A stretch of DNA of 29,538 bases from Natrinema soli (lineage in GTDB: Archaea > Halobacteriota > Halobacteria > Halobacteriales > Natrialbaceae). The position numbers were made by a program, and so were the translations under genes. Below are positions 6,737-13,116 of this stretch, piece by piece. The stretch's first letter is position 1, and the number at the start of each line of letters is the position of its first letter. Under the pieces are notes generated by a model that worked only from the letters and a program-made list of their open reading frames with translations, was not told where the DNA came from and did no database searches. The DNA lies in NCBI RefSeq assembly GCF_028618695.1, contig NZ_JAQIVI010000803.1, positions 1 through 29,538 on the forward strand, read 5' to 3'.

Positions 6737-7714
6737 ATGTCTTCTGCTCAGCCAGCGTTCGGCGCGATGTTTCGAGAGTTGATCGAGCTGGGCGTCGTCG
6801 AGATCGACACGGAGCCGCTCGATGCCCGCATCGAGCGGCGACTCAAGGAATTCTGGGAGAATACATCCTGTCCACGGTGTGGGCACAACTCCGTTCAAAC
6901 GTGGCCGCATCTCGACCGTGTTTGGTGCCGTGACTGCAACTTCAAGCCGGTCTACACCTACGGAACACCGTTTCACGAGAAGCACCTCTCCTGCGGCGAG
7001 GTACTTCTCGCATTCACGCTCTACGCCGATACGTTGCTCAGTATCAACCAGATCGCGCCGTTGCTCGGTCGGGCCTACAAAACCGTTCACACGGCGATTC
7101 GGGAGGTGGAAGCCGCGATCCATCGCGGCTTCCCCGTCGTCTGGAGCCTCCTCGACCAGACCATCGATGGCCCGACGCAAGTCGACGAATCTGGCACGGT
7201 CTGTTCGGGCTACAAAGGGCAAGAGCCGCCGCGGAACAGCCGGTCCCGCGGCGGCTCGTCCCAGAGAGGGCGCTCACGCTGGCGAGGGCGTCACGGTGAT
7301 CAACTGACGCTCGTCGCGGCGTGCCGCGACTCGCTTCGCGTGATTCGCGGCCAACTCGGCATCGACTTCAGCGGTGATCTAGAACCAGTGATCCAGAAGG
7401 CAGAAGACCTCTCCCAGCCACTGGGAGAGGTCTGGACCGACGGCCTCCAGGCCTACAGAGAGATGGAGCGTGACCACCGAACAGTCGTACACAAAGAGAG
7501 ATACGTATCGCCCGACGGCGTCCACATTAACCAAGCTGAGTGCCTGTTTTCGCTCGTCCAGCCGTGGCTGCAGAAGTTTCGCGGCCTGTCCAAGCAGGGC
7601 TTGGAACAGGCCGCTCACACCTTCGGCATCGTTCGGTCACTCACTCTGGCTGGCGAATCCGTCGAATCAACCATTGATTGTCTCGTTATCGGGGCCTTCC
7701 GCAGTTCTACATAA
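6737..7714 (+). CDS. IS1595-family transposase
   Basis: This 325-residue DDE-type transposase starts with an ATG 63 bases inside the left end and stops 5 bases before the right end. The N-terminal third carries a zinc ribbon (CPRC near residue 45 and CRDC near residue 66) and a helix-turn-helix-like segment around residues 96-125. The ISXO2-like catalytic domain shows VDES near residue 154, WTDG near residue 234 and HINQAE near residue 269, the expected acidic positions of the D-D-N/E arrangement. A basic, Arg/Ser/Gly-rich insert (about residues 170-190) separates the first catalytic Asp from the rest. No frameshift or stop is present, so it should be active. Confidence 0.9.
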   Translation: MSSAQPAFGAMFRELIELGVVEIDTEPLDARIERRLKEFWENTSCPRCGHNSVQTWPHLDRVWCRDCNFKPVYTYGTPFHEKHLSCGEVLLAFTLYADTLLSINQIAPLLGRAYKTVHTAIREVEAAIHRGFPVVWSLLDQTIDGPTQVDESGTVCSGYKGQEPPRNSRSRGGSSQRGRSRWRGRHGDQLTLVAACRDSLRVIRGQLGIDFSGDLEPVIQKAEDLSQPLGEVWTDGLQAYREMERDHRTVVHKERYVSPDGVHINQAECLFSLVQPWLQKFRGLSKQGLEQAAHTFGIVRSLTLAGESVESTIDCLVIGAFRSST

Positions 7715-7726
7715 GAGCGGGCCGTA

Positions 7727-7767
7727 TTAACCAACACTGTCGTTGAAATCTTAGTTTTGTTGGTTAA
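7727..7767. promoter_or_regulatory. 10-bp perfect inverted repeat, likely former operator of the DUF6788 gene
   Basis: TTAACCAACA (7727-7736) and TGTTGGTTAA (7758-7767) form perfect arms around a 21-base spacer. If the insertion sequence and one target copy are removed, this site falls about 15-55 bases upstream of the DUF6788-like ATG, where an archaeal promoter and operator would lie. It could instead be a transcription terminator for the transposase. Confidence 0.5.
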
Positions 7768-7806
7768 TAGAGCTGAGCATGCGAGGCACATCTCATCCAT
7801 CCAAAT

Positions 7807-7851
7807 CGCTCTTATGCAAAGCTGTGGAACGACCGTGTAGTTACGGTGAGA
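7807..7851 (+). mobile_element. Orphan left end of a related IS1595-type element
   Basis: The 45 bases starting CGCTCTTATGCAAAGC match the left 45 bases of the intact element at 34 positions, including GTAGTTAC. No transposase follows it, so it is a solo terminus left by an older, different copy. It overlaps the end of the PH-domain gene and supplies that gene's stop codon. Confidence 0.6.
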
Positions 7852-8404
7852 GGGGGTTTTCTCTGTTATCACTGCGCTGTTGGTCACTGAGCAGCTGTGT
7901 GAGTATGGATTTGATGTGTTCTGGGTTGGGCACATTTCGAAACGTGATATCTTCCGTACTCGTCCCGGCGGTGTATACGCGCACATCGCCGAATGAGAGT
8001 ACCCGCTCGAGGATCGTTTGCTCGTACGCAGTGTTCTGGACGCGATCGAGGCGGATCTGCGTGACATCGCGGGAGACGAGCCCGTGTTTAACGTAGATTT
8101 CTTCGTCGGTGATCACGTACAGCAGCCGCAACCACTCCAAATACGTCTTTCCGACGATCCCCGCGCCGACCAGAGTGAGTACGAGCGGGAGGAATCCAAC
8201 CCACGCCGGCAGCGCTTGACCGTCGAGTACTGACAGAAGGATCAGTGTGCCAACGATCCCGCCGAGTACGAACAGGAGGCCACCGATGATCGTGAACAGG
8301 ATCGTGAATCGCGACGGCCGTCCGGACCACTGTACATTTTCATCTTCCGTCAGGTGGAGCCAGTCTGCGTCTTCGACGTTTTCTTGCGGCCGTATCAGCG
8401 CCAT
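7841..8404 (-). CDS. Membrane protein with bacterial-type PH domain (bPH_2/YdbS-like)
   Basis: This 187-residue protein has a short soluble N-terminus, two hydrophobic helices (about residues 33-60 and 66-88) forming a hairpin, then a domain of about 85 residues. That domain (LLYVITDEEIYVKHGLVSRDVTQIRLDRVQNTAYEQTILERVLSFGDVRVYTAG, read in part) is typical of membrane-anchored bPH_2 proteins. The function of such proteins is largely unknown; they are thought to bind membrane or partner proteins. The TAA stop lies inside an orphan insertion-sequence end, so the natural C-terminus was probably cut and replaced by a few residues; the PH domain itself looks complete. The gene stands alone; upstream bases to 8738 hold no other gene. 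Confidence 0.75.
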   Translation of the reverse strand: MALIRPQENVEDADWLHLTEDENVQWSGRPSRFTILFTIIGGLLFVLGGIVGTLILLSVLDGQALPAWVGFLPLVLTLVGAGIVGKTYLEWLRLLYVITDEEIYVKHGLVSRDVTQIRLDRVQNTAYEQTILERVLSFGDVRVYTAGTSTEDITFRNVPNPEHIKSILTQLLSDQQRSDNRENPLSP

Positions 8405-8738
8405 TGAGTCTCACGCCCTGAGGATGTGTATGGATCCGTCTGCCAGTCGAGGACGCCACGGCGGCGTGCCCAGTACTGTATTCGGTTTCGGGTTACCATG
8501 GTGGTTTTTCTCCTCTTTTGGGCCTCTTATCTTGACCTATATATGAGTACTGGCGATTTCACCAACCCTCGGAGCGAGACTCACCGTTCGGTCACTGGCT
8601 GCTACTCCCTCGAGTCTCTGCATGGGGTGTTTCGACGTCTTGTCCGATTGCTTTCGCAGTCACACGGCAATGCCACACTGACGGCATTCTCGCCAGTATC
8701 GATATGGTGGCTTCTCAGTCGCCGTTTCCTTGGCTCGC
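8405..8738. other. Intergenic region between the PH-domain and ardC genes
   Basis: There is no supported gene. A plus-strand open frame of about 120 codons overlaps this region but has an unlikely composition (Arg/Ser/Leu-rich, not acidic) and no family look. An AT-rich TATATATG-like stretch near 8538-8545 could be a distant promoter element for the minus-strand PH gene. The interval may be remnant DNA. Confidence 0.4.
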
Positions 8739-9680
8739 TTATCCGTCTTCTTGCTCTCGTTCGAGCGTGTCGATCAGTTCTTGAGCCGTGTTGCTAATTC
8801 GGCCCAGCCGATCAGCGACCGCCTCGGGATCGTCACCGCTCCACGCTGCGAGGTAGAATGCCGACCCGCTCATATCCAGGTCGAAATAGCGCCCGACGAT
8901 GTAGGCCACAGCTTCCGCTTCGACTTCGCGTTTCGCTCGCTCATCACGATCATCGATATCGAAGTGCAACAGCGCGTGGGCGTACTCGTGGATAAACGTC
9001 CCAGCGAGGTCTGCCTGGTTGTCTCGATCTTTCACCTCGACGCGCGGGCGCATCGTCATGGGACAGCGGTGTTTGCAGACGCCATTCGCTTCTCCATATT
9101 CCCACTCCTCAGGGGAGACAATCTGTGCGTCGACATCCAGGTGCTCTGCACTCTCGAGGAGGGCTGGCACCAGCTCACCGGCGTCACCGTATGCCTCAGT
9201 CTCGAGGGCAGGAAGCGGTTCGCCCTCAGTCTGGGAGACGTCAAAGACAGCGGTGGGCTTGAACCCGACGAGTCCTTTCGACCATTTTTCGGGTGCTGTT
9301 TCGTCGTATTCACAGGGACTGTTCTCGTGGTAACTCGGCGAGTTTCCGCACGCAGGACACTGTTTCGTGATGACCGGTGCCCAGATCCAGATCCCACTCT
9401 CGCCTTTCTGGACATGCCGGTCGAACTCGGTGCGCCACGTGTTGTACCCCGCGACGTGGGTTGCGTGGGGACACTGGTACTTGATGAGCAGCGTGTTCCG
9501 GTAGGAGTAGTCGTGAAAGTGACTCTGTACATCGAGCCAGGCTTTGAACTCCTCACTGGCCGCCGCCTCGTCGACGAGGTCGACAAGGTCGTTAACCCAG
9601 TTTTCGATCGTCTTGTTCATCTCGTCGCTGCGCGTCTCGGTCTCGGTGAACGAAGCTGGTCGCTCTGTGGTCACAGACAT
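8739..9680 (-). CDS. ArdC-like antirestriction protein (ssDNA-binding domain plus zinc metallopeptidase)
   Basis: This protein of about 313 residues begins at an ATG at 9680; a GTG three codons earlier is possible. The N-terminal part (about residues 15-110) has the ArdC-type ssDNA-binding layout: NDLVDLVDEAAASEEFKAWLD, then SYRNTLLI and GYNTWRTEFDRHVQKGESGIWIWAP. A zinc-knuckle-like pair CPAC (about residues 108-111) follows. The C-terminal zincin domain carries HEYAHALLHF (HExxH at about 231-235) and a following Glu-rich helix (REVEAEAVAY) for the third ligand. ArdC proteins on conjugative elements protect incoming DNA from restriction. Its 5' leader shares a distinctive box with the small-gene pair at 11401, suggesting co-regulation. 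A role in evading host restriction on transfer is inferred. Confidence 0.82.
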   Translation of the reverse strand: MSVTTERPASFTETETRSDEMNKTIENWVNDLVDLVDEAAASEEFKAWLDVQSHFHDYSYRNTLLIKYQCPHATHVAGYNTWRTEFDRHVQKGESGIWIWAPVITKQCPACGNSPSYHENSPCEYDETAPEKWSKGLVGFKPTAVFDVSQTEGEPLPALETEAYGDAGELVPALLESAEHLDVDAQIVSPEEWEYGEANGVCKHRCPMTMRPRVEVKDRDNQADLAGTFIHEYAHALLHFDIDDRDERAKREVEAEAVAYIVGRYFDLDMSGSAFYLAAWSGDDPEAVADRLGRISNTAQELIDTLEREQEDG

Positions 9681-9723
9681 TGGAATCACTCGTGTTGACG
9701 TTCTCGCCTGTTCGAAAGCGCCT

Positions 9724-9754
9724 CACCCCTCTCGGGGGGACGACCAACACCACG
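9724..9754 (-). promoter_or_regulatory. Shared leader element, copy 1 (before ardC)
   Basis: The plus strand reads CACCCCTCTCGGGGGGACGA then CCAACACCACG. It lies about 45-75 bases upstream of the ardC ATG. It matches 11590-11619 with one gap and about three mismatches, and contains the short hairpin CCCC-TCTC-GGGG. Confidence 0.6.
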
Positions 9755-9789
9755 CTCATCGCACACCAGACTTCGAGTGAAAAATCGGC

Positions 9790-10797
9790 TCACGGCGGCA
9801 TGAAGACGCTCCGCTCGTCGACGATCTCCTCGAGTCGATTCTGCGTCCGATGTTCAAAGTAACAGTCGTACGAGCAGTAGCCACAGATCTCTCCAGTATC
9901 GTACTCAGCCATGAACGGGCCACGGTCGGTTGTCCAGACGTTCGCTCCACACGCTTCACACGCCGCACTTGAGAGGTCGCTCGGCGTTGGTCCCTCGTAC
10001 TCGAGATCGACGTCCTCGTCGTGGAGCTGTGTCTCCGGCCAAATGCCCTGGGCCTCCCAGAAGGCTTTAATCCGGCCCAGGCTGTGCCGAACTAGCTTTC
10101 GGACAGTGACGTGATCGGCGTCGCGTCCGCTATCGTCCCAGCCGTCAGCTGACCAGCACTCGCCGAACTGGGCTCCACGATGCAAGCCGTTCCAATCGAG
10201 CCCCACGATGTCTGCCGGTGGATCCCCGGAGAGCGTTGGCCGGGTGAGCGTCTCGATCGCGTTCACCTGCTTTCGCGGACTGCCACCGAGGATGTGGACT
10301 CGTCGGCCACGCCAATCTGCCGGATCCGAGAATTCGTGTGCGAGCTGGTCGGAGTACCCACGCGGGTAGCCGAGTACGAGGTCCTCGGGGATAGCGTCGA
10401 TCGCCTTGCGGCACTTCGGTACGATCACAAGCTCCGATTCAGGGTAACTCGCCTGAAGGTCGCGTGCAGTCCGAACGTACTCGCGGGCCTCGTCGACGGA
10501 GTAAGCATCACCGAGGACGCCAACGCGAGGCTCGTAATCTCTGAAGCGTTCGAGATATCGCTCGAGGTCGGGATTGCGAAAGTCGTTGTCGAGCATTCCG
10601 ACTGGCAACTCGAGCGTCTCGTACTGACCCTGCTGGTAGGTGCAGTCCTCACGGAACCCGGTCACGTAGCCGAGGTTGAGTGCATCAATCGCAAACGGGA
10701 CGCGGTGGAGAAAGGCGACGTAATCTGCTTGGCGAGCGGCTCGAATCTCGGCGGAACTGTCGGCACTGATCGGTATCGGGTGTGCGGATCGTGACAT
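9790..10797 (-). CDS. DUF6610-like protein, possible TGT-like barrel
   Basis: This 335-residue protein starts at the ATG at 10797 (MSRSAHPIPISADSS); the frame is open for 34 more codons, but that stretch crosses half of a large inverted repeat. The middle region is barrel-like: VGVLGDAYSVDEAREYVRTA, ELVIVPKCRKAID, VLGYPRGYSDQ, VHILGGSPRKQ, ADIVGLDWNG. The strand-and-glycine pattern, with HILGGSP after a predicted-guidance strand, recalls tRNA-guanine transglycosylase paralogues, which in DpdA form insert 7-deazaguanines into DNA. The C-terminus has a probable zinc finger (CEACGANVW, then CGYCSYDCYFEHR). I recall this family as DUF6610 from haloarchaeal plasmids and viruses. The TGT-like reading is a weak inference. 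It lies 110 bases upstream of ardC on the same strand. Confidence 0.6.
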   Translation of the reverse strand: MSRSAHPIPISADSSAEIRAARQADYVAFLHRVPFAIDALNLGYVTGFREDCTYQQGQYETLELPVGMLDNDFRNPDLERYLERFRDYEPRVGVLGDAYSVDEAREYVRTARDLQASYPESELVIVPKCRKAIDAIPEDLVLGYPRGYSDQLAHEFSDPADWRGRRVHILGGSPRKQVNAIETLTRPTLSGDPPADIVGLDWNGLHRGAQFGECWSADGWDDSGRDADHVTVRKLVRHSLGRIKAFWEAQGIWPETQLHDEDVDLEYEGPTPSDLSSAACEACGANVWTTDRGPFMAEYDTGEICGYCSYDCYFEHRTQNRLEEIVDERSVFMPP

Positions 10798-10833
10798 AGA
10801 ATGGACTTCGGAAGGCGCAGTGAGCTGCTGCTC

Positions 10834-10970
10834 AGTTACCCCACGTCCTGGCCTTTTCAGGCAGTAATGAGACAAGCATGACAGAATGACCGTCCACACC
10901 GAAGTTTCAATCTTTTTTGAGATAGTGGCGGTCTCATTCTCAATGAAAAGACCAACCGCGTGGGGTAACT
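10834..10970. repeat. Large imperfect inverted repeat (40-base arms)
   Basis: The arm at 10834-10873 starts AGTTACCCCACG and contains CTTTTCA and ATGAGAC. The arm at 10931-10970 contains the same blocks in the same order on the opposite strand, ending CGTGGGGTAACT. The 57-base spacer includes a T6 run. It sits just upstream of the DUF6610-like start. It could be a MITE-like insertion, a transcript hairpin or a paired operator. Confidence 0.6.
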
Positions 10971-11077
10971 ACGAGTGGAATGATGCTTCTCTTGCTTCGA
11001 CTCTCTCACGGCTCAGGAGAGCGAACAACACAAGTCACGTGAGGGCTGAGTCAGTGGGCGACCTAGCCGAAGAAGAG

Positions 11078-11401
11078 TCAGACGTCGCCGTGTTTGCCTT
11101 CCAGCCCGTGTTGTTTGCGGTGGCGGGTGGCGGCGTTCGTCTCTGAGCAGTTGATCGCACCAGCAGGACCTCGCTTGTGTCGGATCCGTTTGTCTCCATC
11201 CTCGATCAGTTCGCGGGCGACCATGCGTCTCTGCCGACCTTTGTGCTCGCTCTCGGGGATGACGGTGAACGTGGTCTTCTCAGCGATCGTTCCCGTGTAA
11301 CCGCTGTGATCGTGCATATGATTCGCATCCTTGACGGCGTTTTCGAACGCGTCATCGGCGGTCTTGGCGAACGCAAGCGTGTCGAAGGTAACAGCGCCCA
11401 T
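11078..11401 (-). CDS. Hypothetical 107-residue protein
   Basis: I do not recognise a domain. The protein begins MGAVTFDTLAFAKTADDAFENAVKDANHMHDHSGYTGTIAEKTTFTVI, an acidic alpha/beta start with a His-rich stretch (HMHDHSG), and ends with a basic Arg/His/Lys-rich tail. Its ATG overlaps the stop codon of the preceding small gene by one base (TGATG), a standard translational coupling signal, so the two genes are almost certainly co-translated. I have an impression of similar proteins on other haloarchaeal plasmids near ardC-like genes. Function is unknown. Confidence 0.6.
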   Translation of the reverse strand: MGAVTFDTLAFAKTADDAFENAVKDANHMHDHSGYTGTIAEKTTFTVIPESEHKGRQRRMVARELIEDGDKRIRHKRGPAGAINCSETNAATRHRKQHGLEGKHGDV

Positions 11402-11523
11402 CAGTGCTCCTCCAGTTCCTGTTCGATGCGGACTTCGTTGTGGCGATCAGGATCGCCGGGTAGGTCCGGCTCATCTGGCTCGCAATCTTTGGGGCGGACG
11501 CCAGGAGGAAGATTGTCGAACAT
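11401..11523 (-). CDS. Small hypothetical protein (40 residues), first gene of a coupled pair
   Basis: The acidic, Pro/Asp-rich peptide MFDNLPPGVRPKDCEPDEPDLPGDPDRHNEVRIEQELEEH has its stop codon overlapping the start of the 107-residue gene by one base (TGATG). I use the ATG at 11523; a TTG at 11601 would add 26 residues but would begin inside the shared leader element. No domain is recognised. Coupling and leader conservation support it as a real gene despite its size. Confidence 0.5.
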   Translation of the reverse strand: MFDNLPPGVRPKDCEPDEPDLPGDPDRHNEVRIEQELEEH

Positions 11524-11589
11524 TAGTGCTCGCCTCCGCTCTCGGTCTGTGCTGTCATTGCTGGCTGTCGTGCCATCTGTGAAAACCTC

Positions 11590-11619
11590 CACCCCTCTCA
11601 AGGGACGAACAACACCACG
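11590..11619 (-). promoter_or_regulatory. Shared leader element, copy 2 (before the small-gene pair)
   Basis: The plus strand reads CACCCCTCTCAAGGGACGAA then CAACACCACG, matching the ardC leader copy at 9724. It lies about 67-96 bases upstream of the ATG at 11523 and again carries a small CCCTCTCAAGGG-type hairpin. Confidence 0.6.
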
Positions 11620-11784
11620 TGCATGCGTTATAGCAGTACAGAGACCTCGACGAGCATACCCTCTACTTTCTCTGCTAACTTGTTTTCACACTCATCATCA
11701 GCGTATCAGCTGTTACGTATAGGTGGAGTAGTTACCGTTGGAATCACAGAAAGTCATATGTCGTATCGTAGTAATCTGTGAGCT

Positions 11785-12006
11785 ATGGGTTCCAGATTTA
11801 CAGCCCCCCAAACGATCTTTGAGTGGCAAATTCTTGTTGCCTCTCTCTTCATCCTTTATCTGGTGATAGGATTCGTTGCGACTCGAGACCTCCTGTATGC
11901 GATTTCGTTAGGTCTCTACGGAGGAATCGGTATGACGGTTGTATTAGCAATTCTCGTCTTCACGTGGCGAGGCGTGAGAGATACCTTCGTTCGACAAGAG
12001 TCGTAG
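11785..12006 (+). CDS. Small two-helix membrane protein
   Basis: This is a 73-residue protein with two hydrophobic helices (about residues 14-31 and 38-60) and short polar ends; the C-terminus WRGVRDTFVRQES is basic and probably cytoplasmic. No family is recognised. The ATG at 11785 is the only sensible start. It stands alone, reading towards the recombinase remnants. Small membrane proteins of this kind sit next to mobile-element cargo and can be toxins or transport accessories, but nothing here decides that. Confidence 0.5.
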   Translation: MGSRFTAPQTIFEWQILVASLFILYLVIGFVATRDLLYAISLGLYGGIGMTVVLAILVFTWRGVRDTFVRQES

Positions 12007-12124
12007 CTAGCGACCACTGCTCAGTACGCATACCTACGTAACGACTACCGGATCTCGAGAGACAAGCTCGAAGGTAGATATTCAGAAGGAACTTCTTCCT
12101 AATAGCTATCCAAAAGCCCGTGCT

Positions 12125-12132
12125 CTTTATAG
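12125..12132 (+). promoter_or_regulatory. TATA-like box ahead of the resolvase remnant
   Basis: CTTTATAG lies about 25-30 bases upstream of the GTG at 12157, the right distance for a leaderless archaeal transcript. The gene it served is now broken. Confidence 0.4.
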
Positions 12133-12156
12133 TCCATTTAGTCAACCCAGAAGGTC

Positions 12157-12249
12157 GTGACTCAAGCAGCAATCTATGCTCGCGTTAGTACCAGCGACCA
12201 AGACGTCTAACGCCAGCTCAACGAGACCCAGAATTACCTCGAGAAGCAG
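12157..12249 (+). pseudogene. N-terminal fragment of a serine resolvase/invertase
   Basis: Starting at the GTG, the frame reads VTQAAIYARVSTSDQDV, a stop (TAA at 12208-12210), then RQLNETQNYLEKQ. YARVSTxDQ with the catalytic Ser, followed by RQLxxxxxY, is the signature N-terminus of serine recombinases in haloarchaea. The in-frame stop and the loss of similarity after about 31 codons show it is dead. It marks an old recombination or integration event. Confidence 0.75.
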
Positions 12250-12327
12250 GTCAGGCTGACGAGATTGAACAGTGCTCCGAAATAGTGAGCGGGCATCGAG
12301 GTGTTATTCGGTGTTCGCTCCGAAAAA

Positions 12328-12450
12328 CGACATCCGCGCATGATCACTTCCATCGGCGGTTGGAGCAACTACAAAGCAATCGAACCCTACCTTACCGTTC
12401 TTACGCCGGAGACCATCGGGCGTGAGATACAGCAGGCCGACCTCGCTTGA
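12328..12450 (+). pseudogene. C-terminal fragment of a tyrosine integrase
   Basis: An open frame ending at TGA 12448-12450 reads RHPRMITSIGGWSNYKAIEPYLTVLTPETIGREIQQADLA. The block GGWSNYKAIEPYL resembles the end of XerC/phage-type integrases, with the Tyr of EPYL as the nucleophile and Trp in the position where His/Trp is allowed. No N-terminal integrase sequence precedes it. The identification is by pattern memory, so moderate only. The end lies 4 bases from the convergent stop of the membrane zinc-ribbon gene. Confidence 0.45.
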
Positions 12451-12453
12451 CCA

Positions 12454-13116
12454 TCAAAAGAAACAGGCCGTCGAGACTTCTGAGTCGTCCACAACGGCCG
12501 CGTATTCGCTCCAGATATCTTTCGGGTCGTCCCCAGCTTCCTCACGCAGTTTGTTGAGGGAGAATTCTCCTTTTGATTCGCGCATCCGGCGAAAATGCTT
12601 TTCGAACAGGTTCCGAACCTGTTGCTCATCTTCTGTTTGTCGTCGATTGATATCCTCACAACCCGAACATTTCCACACTCGAATCCTTTGATGGTCTCCA
12701 GTCGCCTTTGCTAAGGCTCTCCGGTTTGCTGCGCGAGCACCTATTCCATAATTAGGTTCATGCCACTCTTTTTGTACCGGCGTCTGGCAGTTTGGGCAAT
12801 ACGGCTTCTCAACTTCAACCGACCAATCGTTGCCATGATGGAGACGACCTCGCCAGAGAACACCACTGGACTCAATACATCCCTCAACAGCAGTTGAAGT
12901 CTGAGATAACCGCCGTTCAGTACGGCGAACCCCGATATAATACGACACTGGAACGACCAATACTATCAAAAACACTAGTTGATACACAATCGAAGCTCCA
13001 CTGATAACCCCATAGAGAATCGCAATCCCCGGAACAGCACTGAACAGTCCTACCCAATTGTCCGTTATGAAGACCCTCAATCTGCCGAGGCGTTCACGAG
13101 CGACGTCACGACTCAT
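12454..13116 (-). CDS. Membrane-anchored zinc-ribbon protein
   Basis: This 220-residue protein has two hydrophobic helices near the N-terminus (about residues 22-40 and 43-62), then a soluble domain with a possible zinc ribbon: CPNC (Cys107, Cys110) and CSGC (Cys150, Cys153). A charged helical C-terminus follows. I do not recognise a named family. The start codon overlaps the stop of the upstream PD-(D/E)XK gene as ATGA, so they form a coupled pair. Its stop lies 4 bases from the convergent integrase fragment, so the insertion or deletion that left that fragment may have changed the last residues. Confidence 0.6.
   Translation of the reverse strand: MSRDVARERLGRLRVFITDNWVGLFSAVPGIAILYGVISGASIVYQLVFLIVLVVPVSYYIGVRRTERRLSQTSTAVEGCIESSGVLWRGRLHHGNDWSVEVEKPYCPNCQTPVQKEWHEPNYGIGARAANRRALAKATGDHQRIRVWKCSGCEDINRRQTEDEQQVRNLFEKHFRRMRESKGEFSLNKLREEAGDDPKDIWSEYAAVVDDSEVSTACFF

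Larger units (their letters stand above)
6674..7719 (+). mobile_element. Complete IS1595-family insertion sequence (ISH4-like group)
   Basis: The 1046-bp element has terminal inverted repeats. The left end begins CGCTCTTGTGTAGAGC at 6674; the right end, read on the minus strand from 7719, begins CGCTCTTATGTAGAAC, and similarity extends for about 30 bases. An exact 8-base target duplication, GGCCGTAT, flanks it at 6666-6673 and 7720-7727. One intact transposase gene fills the element. Exact duplication, intact ends and an intact gene all point to a recent insertion. The IS1595 family typically makes 8-bp duplications and carries a zinc-ribbon plus ISXO2-like transposase, which fits. The ISH4-like subgroup is my best guess from the archaeal host and was not checked against a database. 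Confidence 0.9.

Noticed and set aside
7044..7307. Open frames on both strands inside the transposase gene
   Set aside because: They are shadows of the transposase; Arg/Ser-rich translations without domains.
8730..9698. 322-codon plus-strand frame opposite ardC
   Set aside because: Long only because high-GC codon use in ardC leaves the antisense frame open; ArdC motifs are on the minus strand.
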